Assembly (NCBI GenBank): GCA_026874595.1
Contig: CM049312.1
Coordinates: 75,056,429 to 75,120,428, forward strand
Direction: 5' to 3'
Source of the DNA: Sipunculus nudus
Taxonomy: Eukaryota; Annelida; Sipuncula; Golfingiida; Sipunculidae
DNA: 64,000 bases
Of this stretch, positions 12,776 to 26,300 are shown in pieces. Numbering within the stretch: the stretch's first letter is position 1; each line of letters starts with the position of its first letter. Under the pieces are notes generated by a model that had not been told where the DNA came from, ran no database searches, and saw nothing but the letters and a program-made list of their open reading frames with translations. Both the position numbers and the translations under genes were made by a program.

Positions 12776-13689
12776 TGCATTTGTGGGCTGTTTTTCTGTT
12801 TTTCCTAGATACTGCAAATTGTCCCTGAAAAAAAATGCAGCCCTGTTTAACTATTGGTTAAAGCATTAACACAGAGAATAAATGGCATGTGTCCTTCCAT
12901 AATATGATTTCAAAAGGGGGAATTAATGATTTACATAAGGGAATTCAAGTATTCCAGTATAACATTCTTAGTGATATCCTGTAATCTTATATATTTGAAA
13001 TGTTACCTTGATTATAACACAAACACCAAATTACACCTCAAGTCGAGAAATATTTGGTTAAAAAAAAGACATTTTAAACTTCTTTAAAATATTTTTCTAA
13101 TGGAAACGCCCATGCATAAAAAGATGAATGCCATCACTTTCGAGCCCCATAGTTTCACAAAGTATCATTTTTTTTATTAACTTAAAATGTCTTAAAAGTA
13201 TAAACGGGAATGTATTAATATTAATAAATATACATAATTAATTTATTTTATATGTTGTGTGGTTTATCATCAAAACACAACAATAATTTACTGTCATTTG
13301 TAACTAAAGCAAGATAGATCTAATTTCAATCATTACCAAAATAAAATATTAATAATATTGTTAATATTAAATGTTTTTCATTTAAATTATTTATAATATT
13401 ATCAAACTTGTGGCATAGGGGGCACCTGATTTATGAAACCACAGGGAAGTGACAACCCCAGAAAATTTTAAATATTAATGAAAAAAAGAATATCTAGAAA
13501 AACTCCCACATGATGCACCATGGAAGTCCACTGGCTGACAGCAAGCGGGGTTCATGAAGTTTATTGTCAACATGGGAACCATTTGTGGTTTTTAACGTGA
13601 TGAACAAGCGAGGTCTATTTAGGGGCTGAGAAAGAAATTATGTTGGTTTGTCATGCGGGAGCTACACGCAATGTTGGCAGGATGGTTTT
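11043..13689. other. No gene seen; one unassigned GC-richer island
   Basis: Mostly very AT-rich. Bases 12310-12560 are more balanced in composition and open in two frames, but have no splice-site support and match nothing that I recognise. Bases 13500-13650 are also less AT-rich and could belong to a 5' region of the left-edge gene. Confidence 0.4.
12727..12772. repeat. (TA)n microsatellite
   Basis: About 23 uninterrupted TA units, upstream of B3GLCT. Confidence 0.95.
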
Positions 13690-13907
13690 ATTGTGCCGTT
13701 AAAGAGGGTACGGTCGTTTGATCACCTTTGTGGATGTTGTATGCTCTCTGCTATCCAGTAGCCATTTCGGAAAACTCGCATCTGTCGCCATATTGACGCT
13801 TTGGCATGTAACGCTGGCAATATGTTACAAGCCACGCCATTGGCTTAGCTCCCTGTACATAAACCAACGAAAGCGCGTTTCATATGACACTTCGGGATAT
13901 GTCAACA
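13690..13907 (+). promoter_or_regulatory. Putative B3GLCT promoter and 5' UTR
   Basis: This stretch upstream of the B3GLCT ATG is much richer in CG dinucleotides than the surrounding AT-rich DNA. It holds GCCATATT (about 13789) and GCCATTT, both YY1-like, and a CCAAT box in reverse orientation (ATTGG, about 13838). There is no clear TATA box. The same region would lie on the 5' side of the minus-strand gene with exons at 7138-7276, so a bidirectional promoter is possible. The role is inferred from position and composition. Confidence 0.5.
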
Positions 13908-13950
13908 ATGGCCGCGCCCACGAAGCACGCGTTCTTGCGTGCCGCACTTT
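13908..13950 (+). CDS. B3GLCT: B3GLCT exon 1 (start codon, signal segment)
   Basis: ATG in a favourable context (CAACAATGG) opens 14 codons, [14 protein letters not shown], then one base, followed by donor GTGAGT. The exon sits in an unusually GC/CpG-rich patch. Phase 1 at the donor matches exon 2. It is short and defined by context and phase, so less certain than the catalytic exons. Confidence 0.8.
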
Positions 13951-14238
13951 GTGAGTACTCGTGCGTTTTGTTATTGTTGTCATACTTAAGATCAGCTGAT
14001 ATAGAACGTGCAATCTTTTGGTTAAGATTTAACCATAATATAAATTTGATATGTTCTAGATAAATATGAAGTTTTGTATTATATCGTGGTTTGTTGAATT
14101 GCATCAGTGATCTCCAATCAGCGCTTTACACATACAGGGAAGCGGTGCAGTCGACAGCAGTCCATGTCATGGTTGAATCGTTTTTTATCACTACAACATG
14201 ACAGCATTTTGATGAACACTTAATTTCGGATTTAATTT

Positions 14239-14301
<63 letters not shown>

Positions 14302-17300
14302 TCATCAATATTATCCTATAGAGCTGCTTTAAACATATTTCTATTCTAACAAAATTAATTGTTCTATCTAATATGGGGAGTGGTACTGCCTAGGGGAGAG
14401 TGGAAATATGCTCTTCCCAGTTTTTAACTGCACGGTATAAGTTTTAATTATTAAATTGTTGACAATTATTTTGTATTTTTAATTTAATTGATTATTACCA
14501 CAATTGGAAAAAAGTGAAATTATAAAAATTAACAGTATGACTGCTGTACTCTTGATAATTGTAAAACATTTAATTGATACAGAAATGGAAAAAAATATAG
14601 AGATCAATTTGTTAGCGCTATAGGTCTGTACTATATTTGGCTATCACACTTACACATCTGGTGAGGAGTGGTACAATTAAGTGGAATGCTATTCCTCTAA
14701 ACAGTTCTAAACCCATATATAGAGCTACAAAATATATTCTTCTGAAGTCCGAACACTACATTGAATGCACACAATACCATGTTTAATACACTGGTGAGTG
14801 ATCAGCCCAATACATGTATCTGTTTTGATTCAATCAGCTGGTTTCGTGATCATTTAACACCCTTTTCACAATACTGGGATACATACATATATAATATATC
14901 ATACATTTATATTATATATATATCATATGGACAAATGTATATTACATAATACATATACAAACATACATATTATATATATACATATTACATAAAAGGAATC
15001 AGGCTGTTACATACTGCGGCCACAACCACAACTAACTGTGTAAAAGGATTTGTAGCTTTAAACATTAAAGCATGGTTCACTAACTCCACTTTGTGATCAC
15101 CTCAAGGTCAGTTCCAGAACAAGGACAGTCACTAACACAATTAATGTCTGTTATCATCAGCTTGAATGAGGAAATTTCCATATCTCAAAATGGCAAAATA
15201 TCCTCTGAATTTATTATACATGTATATCATAATGATTCAGATATCTCGAAAACTTCATGTATTGTTCCTTTGGTGTTTCCTTAACCCTTCACAGAATTTA
15301 ATAAAAAAACTATTCATGGCTGTTGAGTAAAGTTGCTTCCAGGAAAACCAATATTACACCCACCTGGCACAAGTACAACAAGGGTTGGTCACTTCCCAGA
15401 AGATAGGTATTTCTTCCCTTACCAGGGAATTTAGGGACATTACCTGGAAGTTAGGAAGTTTTTGGGAAGAAAAGAAAGTTATAGGGAAAAAAACTTTTGA
15501 CATGTTCCACAAACTTTTATTAAAAATTATGAACATTTGTAAGAGAGAATCACTGAATAATGTTTTACAATTATTAATTATTTACATATTTTTATTCATT
15601 ATCTAAACATTGAATAAGGCTGAAATTTAATAGAATTAAATAAATTAAATAAATAGAACTGATAAACTTAGAATAGCAACACTTACGCTATGCCTCACCC
15701 ATTAAGGCTGAGACGGATCAGTTCCATCATTGTTTTGGGTTCATGCCCAAAGCCCAAAACATCTACTCCCAAAATGTTTGTTGCATGCTTTTGGCTAACT
15801 ACTTGGTTGTTTCCCAAAATCTTTTCTCACTGGTTTGGGGTCTGTCCCATAATGTCTACTGGATATGGTCTACCAGCAATTGAGTGATGATCAGTTGTTT
15901 CCCACTATGTCTATTTTATACCTTCATAAGTTCTAGGTATTTATGATAAATATATAAGCTAACAATATATAATTGGTCATATTGCTATTTACTATCAGAG
16001 AATAATTAACCAGTTTGTAACAGTAATTAACTAACAAAACTATTCACAACCTTAAAGTCTGACAGTCTTTCATAGTTGAATGGACTCCCACATGTTCACA
16101 ATACTAAATTAACTGAATCTTTGTCAAAGAAGGCGAGTGTGAATAACCTTTGATCTTAACTTTAATTTTTAAAAACAAAATACCATATTACAAACCACAA
16201 AAATTGGATGAATTAATGGCAGCAGTTAGGAAATAGAGGTATATTGTTGATAGAAGATGGTGACATTGGTGATAGTTTTAGCAAGTATCTTAATAGTGTT
16301 ACTGGCTTATTTTTTTTTATTAACAAAATGTTCCTTATGTTCTCTCTAAAACCATTGTATGATGATCACATTTCTGTTCAGCAATAATACTAGGTGTTAT
16401 GTTAAATCTGCTGAATGTATAATGTATTAAATATGCATGTGCTTTTTTCTCTTAATTTATCCAAATCTGTATTCTGTCCTCAAACTACCAGTGCAATTCA
16501 GGGTAACCCATAAATTAAGTAAGGAAACGTTTAATCCCATTAAATGAACAAAAAATTGTTACTCACTGTATGAAAATTAAATTGATAATAATTCTTAGTC
16601 CCTGTGTCCTTTGTGTCCAAATAAATTCATTCACATTTGAGAGAGGTCATCATAGTGCTCAAGAGTGCTTAGCTCAGAAATTTAAACCCCCCAGCATTGA
16701 CAGTTTGACATACATAAATTAACTCTTGCAAGAGCAATATTGCAATATTGTGCTATAAGAGTATAGACTGTGAACCAGGGGCTTAAATAGAACAGACTGA
16801 GCTAGTCAGTGAAATACCTGTTTTCACATAGTGTCACACGTGGTCACATCTCACCGAGTATCATCAGATAAAAGCTATACAGAGGTCTAAGTATCAAAAT
16901 GATGGTAGACCCTTAGGCCAGGAATTTAGCAATAAACTAGAATACGGGTAGTCGACAAGCGACTACGTGTATCCGCCTAAATCAGAGTGGAACGGGTGAA
17001 GTGAGGCATGGATTAAGTGGCAAAGGGAAATAGAGTGAAGTGTTGCATATTAGCATGGCTGTCTGCAGCCAAATTGTGTATGAAGGTTGCCGCCACCCCC
17101 CCCCCCCCCCCCCCCCACAAAATCCAGAGGGCCGTCCCAGTTGTATACATATGCAAAATTTAAGGCAGATAATTCAAACCACTACATGTACATGAGTGAT
17201 TTTAGCCCGTGGCAGACAATCAGATGGACGCTGAGCAAAAATGGTTGCAGGTGACAGCACCAGTTTTGCATATGATAAAGAGCTATGTGAGAACTATACA

Positions 17301-20300
17301 CATGCAAAACTTTGGCCCAATCGGTCAAACGGTTCCCAAGATATGAGCTTGGAAGTCTGCTGCATAAACTAGAATGCAGGTGGCTCCACCTGTCATAAAA
17401 TCAAGAGAGCTGTCGGGGATGTATAAACCTGCAAAATTTTAGGCAGATATGTCAAACCACTGCCGAGATATGAGTGATTTTATCCCATGGCAGACAAACA
17501 GACAGGAGCTGTGCAAAAATGGCTGCAGGTGGCACCACCAGTTTTGCGTATGTTATAAAGCTCTCCAAGGGCTACATTTGTGCAAAAAAATTTTCCTGAT
17601 CGGTCAAACGGTTCCCGAGATATGAGCTTGGATGTCTGCAGTGTAAACGTGAATGTAGGTGGCGCCACCTGTCATAAAATCAGAAAAGCTATCCAGGATG
17701 TATACGCATGCCGAATTTCTGGTGAATAAGTCAAGTCACTGCAGAGATATGAGTGATTTTAACCCAAGGCAGACAAACAGATGGACACTGTGCAAACATG
17801 GTTGCAGGTGGTGCCACCATTTTTTGTGTATGTTATAAAACTCTCCAAGGGCTACATTTGTGCAAAAAAATTTTCCTGATCGGTCAAACGGTTCCTGAGA
17901 TATGAGCTTGGATGTCTGCAGCGTAAACGTGAATGTAGGTGGCACCACCTGTCACAAAATCAGAAAAGCTATCCAGGATGTATACGCATGCCAAATTTCA
18001 GGTGAATTAGTCAAGTCACTGCAGAGATATGAGTGATTTTAACCCAAGGCAGACGAACAGATGGACACTGTGCAAACATGGTTGCAGATGGCGCCACCAT
18101 TTTTTGTGTATGTTATAAAGCTCTCCAAGGGCTACATTTGTGCAAAAAAATTTTCCTGATCGGTCAAACGGTTCCCAAGATATGAGCTTGGATGTCTGCA
18201 GCGTAAACGTGAATGTAGGTGGCGCCACCTGTCACAAAATCAGAAAAGCCATCCAGGATGTATACGCATGCCAAATTTCAGATGAATTTGTCAAGTCACT
18301 GCAGAGATATGAGTGATTTTAACCCAAGGCAGACGAACAGATGGACACTGTGCAAACATGGTTGCAGATGGCGCCACCATTTTTTGTGTATGTTATAAAG
18401 CTCTCCAAGGGCTACATTTGTGCAAAAAAATTTTCCTGATCGGTCAAACGGTTCCCAAGATATGAGCTTGGATGTCTGCAGCGTAAACGTGAATGTAGGT
18501 GGCGCCACCTGTCACAAAATCAGAAAAGCCATCCAGGATGTATACGCATGCCAAATTTCAGATGAATTTGTCAAGTCACTGCAGAGATATGAGTGATTTT
18601 AACCTAAGGCAGACGAACAGATGGACACTGTGCAAACATGGTTGCAGGTGGCACCACCATTTTTTGTGTATGTTATAAAGCTCTCCAAGGGCTACATTTG
18701 TGCAAAAAAATTTTCCTGATCCGTCAAACGGTTCCCGAGATATGTGGGTTTATGTGTGGAAACAGACGCACAAACGGACACAGAGCGCAGAGGAAAGGTC
18801 AGAGGTCAAAACAAAATCGGGGCGCAGCAGTTCACATGTGACCCGAACATAATCCCGGGTTTCGTAAAATTCTGCCCAGCGGTTACGGAGGAGTTCTCCG
18901 GAAACCTACGCGGCAGCGGCGGCGGCGTGCAGCTGAAAACATAGTATCCGCAAAACTCTGTTTTGGCGGATACAATAACACCTACAAATGGAGTGGTTAT
19001 GAGCCTGTGCTTGTCCAGATAATTGTATATATTCCTTATTTTTTCTTAAGCAGGGCTGAAATTAAGTGCTGTAATACTGGACTTTTTTTATTGTGGCAGG
19101 CCAGTAAAATTTGCCTGGTGCTAGGCCCCTTGGGCTGGCAAAAAAAAACTGGCATTTTTTTTACTGTCTTCACAATAAACTGGTTGGTAAAAGTGTTTTA
19201 TTGGTTATAAAGATAGCAAACTTGGTTCAAAGCCAACCGGCTTCTATGGCTCAGGGGTAGAGCACAGGACTCACAGCCAGGAGGCTGCAAGTTCAAATTG
19301 CAGGTACCCCTTTCACTTGAACAATGAAACCAGCAAACTGGAGAATTCTATGTTCACTATTAACTTCATACGTAACTTCACTGTGTATGCATATATCATA
19401 TATGCACCTATAAGTTATAAACTTAATACAGAGCCTACCTACCTATACAGCATTTCAGCGGTACTGAACAATTGAACATATGAATCATTAACGCTGTTTA
19501 AATAAATACGAGTTAAGTTTGCTTTTAAACATATCTAATATGATTCCACCAATACAGCTGAAGGATCTTCCTGCCAAAATTTTTTTTTTAATTTTGTAAA
19601 TGGAACATTAAGTCTTTTATATTTATTAGATGTTCATCTGATTGGAACTGGTGTAAAAAGATTCTGAAAGTATGAAGGACATTTTCTGGTGACTGAAGTA
19701 AACACTAGGCACAGAACCTTATATAGGCTTATAAATAATTATGTACCCTCAAGGGTTATTACATATATTTATTAGCTAACATTCATGCCCATATATCAGT
19801 TGGGACAATATACAGATCTGTATAAAGTCAGAATTGCATTCTCTCGAACAACTGATTATTTCTGATTATTGGTCACCAATTGTCCTGATCAACCAGGAAA
19901 TTTCAACCAAAGCCCAACATTACAAATATACAATGATATAAGTATGGTATATATGGACAGCAGAACTGACATATGTACTTATTTGACCGTAGTTTTCTCT
20001 CTTTGCAGGCTTACTGTGTATTCAAGTTCTGACAGTTGTCTGCCTGGGTAAGTGGGTTATAATAACAGACTTTGCTGTGAAAATCTGATTTGATTCAAAT
20101 GATCTAGGTACTACTTGTATCCATGTAGTATAAATCAGCCTATCTTCCTGGTGACAGTCATGGTCTGTTGATTTTTCTTTTGTCAGGTTAATATACATGT
20201 ATCACCAGATAAGTGTCCTGCACTAGTAATTAATGTAAAACCAAGCATGCCACCTACACACTTGTGGCAAATTGTCACAACAGATCCTTGTTAAAATATT

Positions 20301-23300
20301 TTGTCCTTTATACTTTTAATAATTCCATACATATGAATTCATGCGTTTGTGTGGATCAGTGAAGATGTGAGTGGATACAAGCACTTGATATGAGTCATTT
20401 CAAGTTACCACACCACTTGTGTATATATCATGTTTTATGTGTCATACAGTGTATGTTAATTTTTTTAAGACTTATTTTTATCATTATTCTGTCTGGGTAT
20501 GTGTTCATGTTGGGGCCTGAACAGTTGAGCAGTAACACTTTTAGCTCTCTCTACCAGTGACCCAAGTTTAAGTCTCTATCTGGAGTGGGTTTTAGTGGTC
20601 CATCCAATGTTGGTAGTTTTTCTGGGTTCTCTTGTATTCTCCAACTCTAAAGATTACTGATATCCACTGTCAACTGTTGTACAAACCATGTAAAATAAAG
20701 ACAGTTTAAAACATGTCAAGGAAACCAAGCAACTGAGATTAAAACAGGGTTCCCATAAGTTTAAAAGTCCTTGAAAATTATTAGGAATTTGAAAGTGTTA
20801 GAATTCAGTTATTTTTTTTATTCTCCTTTAAAGACTGGAATTTAATTGTAAATAACTACTAATGATTGGTTTTTGCAGGCAAAATTAGGCAAGCTTTATT
20901 TAATGTTCTACATTAGTATTTGACTATGTGTCTTTGTGATTGTATTTATATTTGAAAAGAGAGGAGTTTTATTTGTATTTGCTTTTATGTGTTATGTGAC
21001 CCCAAGCAGAATATTGCAATAAATTACTGGTAGGCTTTCTTCATTAAAGATGTCCATTATCCAACAACTATTAACTGACAATCATCCCTTGAACCTTTTA
21101 CATAAATAGACCAGAAAATGCCAACCCCATGGAACACAGGCTGTGTGTGACCAGTGACCTTTAAACTGTCACACATAATCAACCAACCACCTTAGGTTAC
21201 ATGTTTTTTTACTGTTTGTCAACATTGCTATGTTTACAAACAGCTTGGAGATATACAAGCTCATACAATCATTGCAGAGGTGTTATAAGAACTTTCTTTA
21301 ACAGGAATTACATACAGATTGTTAATATGTATAGAGAGTAAACCAGAAATCACACAAGTTCTATAGTAAAGGTAGTTTAATAGCTGGCTTTATACCTACT
21401 GGTGGTACCTGAGTGGCAAGACTGCCCTTGGGAAATCTGCATTTGTTCATTAGGTCATTATAAATTGATGGCTGTTGGGACATAAGTCAGTATAAGCAAC
21501 AATGAATTGTGTGAAATTTCCATAGATATTCCCCAACTGACTACACAAATAGTCATTATACTAAATCATACTAATGGTATGGTATTGCAGTACCTGTTCA
21601 TTTTAATTAGGGCCCTGCTTGAATAAGCGGGTGCCCTGTAGTAATCACCCTGTCTGTCTGTCTGTCCGGCCAACTTAGCCTCTGTCCATCCATCCACAAA
21701 TTTGTTTCTGGATGATAACTCCAGTTTGGATTAACATATGATTTTCAAACTTAATTTATAATTTAACTACTAAAGAAAGAACCGAATTGATTTTTGGGTC
21801 ATGAGGTCAAAGGTCAAAGTCACAGGACCCACATCTTAAAAGAGTTTGTGGATGCATTTTAAGCAAAACTTTTCATCAAAGACCTTCCATCTTACACATA
21901 TAGCTCACCTGCCATGTTTAGAATACTGTTATTGGGGTCCAAAGGTCACATGAGCCATCTGTCCTCAAATTTGTTTCTAGATGATAACTCCAGTTTAAAT
22001 TAAGATGTTTGTTTCAAACTTGATTTAATAATGGCCCACCACTATTGTAAGAACTATTGTATGATGTCACAGGTGAAGGTCACAGGACCCAAACCATTAA
22101 AAAGATTGTGGAGGCATTGTAAATGTATCATTCAAATTTTTTCACTTTGGAATTACCTAACAATATGAGAAGAACCATATTGATTTCAACATCACATGTT
22201 CAAAGCCTTATCAAAAGTTACAGGACCATCCTACTTATTTAAATGCTGACCAGGCTTACAGTTTAATACATCTGATTTAATTATGCCTCTGTTGCTTGGA
22301 ATACTCCACTCCTACACCTTCATACATGACTATCACTGATTCAAACCTTAAAGTGCAACTTGGTTCAGATGTTTAAATACTGTTTTGGGTAAGTTTCCTC
22401 TGTCTCTGCATGTAATCAGGTCTTTTAAAGTTTTTTTTTTATATTTTTCCAAGCATCACTTAACCTGTACTAGAAGTCTATGGGCCTTTTTGCAGGGCCC
22501 TTCTGGACCTGTCACTGACAGTATTTTAGTTTTTATTATCTGGTATCTCATGTGATATGTATGGATATAATCATTTTGAATACACCTGCTTGAGGACGGA
22601 GAGTTTTACTTCTCTTTATTAATACTGTATAGTAAATTATGTATATGTTGCATATACCAGATCCCAATTTGATTCCATTTAGATCCTGCCTAGTCTTAAA
22701 ATAGTCCAGATCACAATCAGTACATTTAAAAATTTGGATCTGATCTGGTCCAGTTTCTAACTGGACTAGATAACATTTCAATAAAAACATTTTTTTTACA
22801 ATCCATTCCGCTACTCCAGTCCATCTTTTCATTAATGATTATTTTTATATGCACTAAAGCTGACATATATTTAAGTAAGAGTAAGACAGACAAACTTGGT
22901 GATTATGTAACAGCAAAATTATACTCTCCCTTGTATGGATGCCATATAATCAATTCAGAAAGAAGTATGAGTTATGACTGAACAGATATGGCCATTAGAA
23001 CTGACACCATCCCTTTTGCAGCTCTTTCTAGACAGGACAACACATATTCATAATACATATTTTTTCATGCTTGTGTAAAGGGATAATCAAGAGCAATATT
23101 ATGTATATTTTTTCAACACTATCAGTAAAGCTTTTCTATATACAAAAGCTTTCCAGCAAAACCATCTCAGTACCTACCAAAAGGCTGTTTAACACTTTGT
23201 TGTGGTTTTGCATTGTGAGTAAACACAGTCCACGTGTGTCTGTTTACCATAACAAGGCTGTGTGACTAGAGGTCTGATTTTGCGCAGGTGCTACAGATCC

Positions 23301-26300
23301 CAAACAAGGACTGGTCCAAATCAGGTTATTCCTGGACCTTCATGTTCCCTGAGATATCTGTGCTGGATATACATTATGGTTCATCGGCTGAATGTACATT
23401 CATTGTAAAACCTATCGCAACAGATTTGTGCGATATGTCCAGGGGCCTCAACTGAAATAACATGCCCAGCACAGTGAGACCCCATGTACCGGGTCCCTCA
23501 GTCACAACAACATGCAATGTTTCAGCCAGTGTGAACATGTATTACATATTTTGGACCAATTCAGTCAGGGCATCTTCTGATTGACATGTGATGTGGCCCA
23601 GGCGATGCAAACAGCCCGTGCACTGTGTTCATGTTGACTTCTGTGATCGCACCTTGTCCCCTTTTTTTAACACTCCTGTACAGGAATAAGCCAACAATTT
23701 CAGGGCAATATTGTGGCACTGCTACCAATTTATATCAAAGAGAAGATGCGTTATTTTGTGTGTTAATTTAACATGCTTTACAAGTGATTAGGCCCCTTTA
23801 AATCATCAAAAGTCACAACATTACTTCCTTTGATAAAAAACTTATTTGTAGTGGCAAACAAAATTTATTTGAAAGAAATATGGCAAATAAATTAGGTGGA
23901 CAGAGGTGTTGGAAAAGAGTATATAGACCAGATCATAATACGTCGTTTTCTTTTAGACCTCATGTAGGCTAGTGAGCTTGTCATGATTTATAAAGGATTT
24001 CGTCTTTGCTGGATCATAATACATTATATCATTATAGCTCTATGATTTGAAATTGCACCAAATTAAATGATGTTCATACATTACTATAAAGTATCAAGTA
24101 TAAGTCAGACCCGTACAGTTAAAATATGGACCATTGGAATGGATGTTTTAGATGGAAGAACATGGAAAAATTTTGTTAACCCTCGGGATCCTGAGGAAGT
24201 CATAGCTCAGGGCAGCTAGGCCGACAACTGCATTGTTTAAGGAGGCACATGAGCTTTCACTGGTTTATACCTACCTTATGTTTTATTAGATTTAGAGGTA
24301 AAGATCTCTTGAGGTTGCAGTTGAGTTTCCAAATAATTTCTCTCTTTTGCAGTTTTAGCCCCAGAAATATTTGTTGTTTTACTGTTTGCAGGCCCACTAA
24401 AGTGCACTCAAATTAGCACCTGAAACTCCCTTATTTGGCTAGATTCTCTCAGGTCAAACATATTGCATATTCAATTTTATGTCATAAAAGTTCTCAATTA
24501 CTTGAAGCAAACCCTCTCAGGAAGAATTGTTGAAAATTTTGTAAAGATACAATAAAAAATGAAAAAAGGTATTGCCTTCACTATAAATTTGAATTGGGTC
24601 AAAATTTGTCAGAAATCTAAAATAAATTTATACAGGAAAGGGTTTTATGGTTATTAAATAAGACCCAAATGTATATACCTCAGTGTATATGGACAACCGT
24701 TAATTATTAAATTAGAGCCACATAACCATAAAAATGTAGTAACCTATAGTTATTACATTAAAATGCTACATAATTGTGAAGAATTTTAGGTTTTACATGA
24801 TTTTTTATATCAAATTTTGCTTTAAGTGTGAATGTGGAATTCATACATGCGAGGGTATTATTTTGCCATCAGATAATCATCACACTTGTCTCATTCCCCC
24901 CCCCCCCCCCGACATATAAAGGTAAGCTTGCATGCAAAAATTATTCAAACAAGAAACAGGCAGACAGGGATAGTGGAATACAGAATAATTTTCCTTTAAA
25001 TTAATTTTATAAGGAATAAAACTTGTTTTTAACATTTTTTACTATTTGGCTGTGCCTGCAATTACTTATATTAATCACTGAAATTAAATAGCCTGTTATA
25101 TGACAGTCATCAATATATAATTTTTGTTTTAAAAGTCCTTGATTTGAAAATTCTATTTAATTTTGCTATGTACATTGACAAGTTATGTTTTGTCATTACA
25201 GATGTGAATGATGTTGTGTTTGTCGGCCTGACACAAAGGAACTCTTACCATGTCAGGAGAGCTGCTGCATTTAAAAAACATCTCAAGGAGCAGTTTAAAG
25301 ATATCAAAGGGGTAAGAAAGTGATTTAGATATCATCTTTATCATTGCTGAAGGAGCACCTAGGGAAAGGGTCCCTGACTTCCTCAACTTCAGCGCTCGAG
25401 CCCTATCTTTTCTTCTTTAAAAAAAAAAAGGGCTGAAGTTGAAAAGTCATTGTTGGTTAGAGCATGTGAAGTTAGGCCATTTTTTGTCATGTGCAAAACA
25501 TGTCTAATTTACTATACCAGTTCTCCTCTTATGACATAGTTTGATTATGATCAGTGGCCTTTTTTGCCCCTCCCCCCCCCCCCCCAAAAAAAAAGAAAAG
25601 GATATAAAGAAACTAGTCAACATGTGTACTGTTTGATCAGAGCTTTGTATTTTATTTTATAAAAGTTCAAGAGATTATTTTAATACTTTTATTCATTACA
25701 TGTCAGATATCAGAACTTGTGCCTTTAATATTGGAAATAAAAAAATGTAGTATCCAGGTACTTTGAAACTTTGATTGGTCCTGGGAGTCATAAATACTGC
25801 AAAGTGTTTACAACACCACAACAAACTGAGCACAGTCCCTGGAGTGTCATCATCTGTTTCTTTTACTGATTCTAGAAAACATGAAATATTCAGTAAGAAA
25901 AAAAAAGACAATAATTCTTGAGTTTGTTGAATGATTAATAGGCAGAAATTCATTAAGGGTCTCTGTAAAAATTGTCAGGAGATTTCTTTGTATATAATGA
26001 TTAGCTTGTGCAAGACTATAGAACATGAATACACAGGAAAAGATTTCGGTATGGAATCAAATAAACCACAATCGGAAGGTCATGGGTTCGATTCCCATAT
26101 GGAGCGATCCAAATTTTTCTGTGTATTCATGTTCTATATCTCTTTTCAATGAACCAGCATGGCTATTCATACATCCCTCCATGTGCAGGACTATATAATG
26201 ATATTTGTAGAGATGTGGTGCATTTGTGTTAAAGAAGTCTTCTGTGGTGAGATTTACCATTAATATAAAAATATATTGAAAATAATCATAATAATTATAA

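Noticed and set aside
14126-14308. Frames rich in Ile-Tyr repeats (also near 8295, 41870 and 52018)
   Set aside because: Direct translation of (TA)n microsatellites.
17480-18508. Four open frames of 62-70 codons with near-identical peptides on the minus strand
   Set aside because: They are shadows of the 280-bp DNA tandem repeat. 280 is not a multiple of 3, so no repeat protein can run through, and there is no start, splice or codon-bias support.
19240-19311. Functional tRNA gene
   Set aside because: D-arm and T-arm are recognisable but the acceptor ends do not pair and the anticodon stem is poor.
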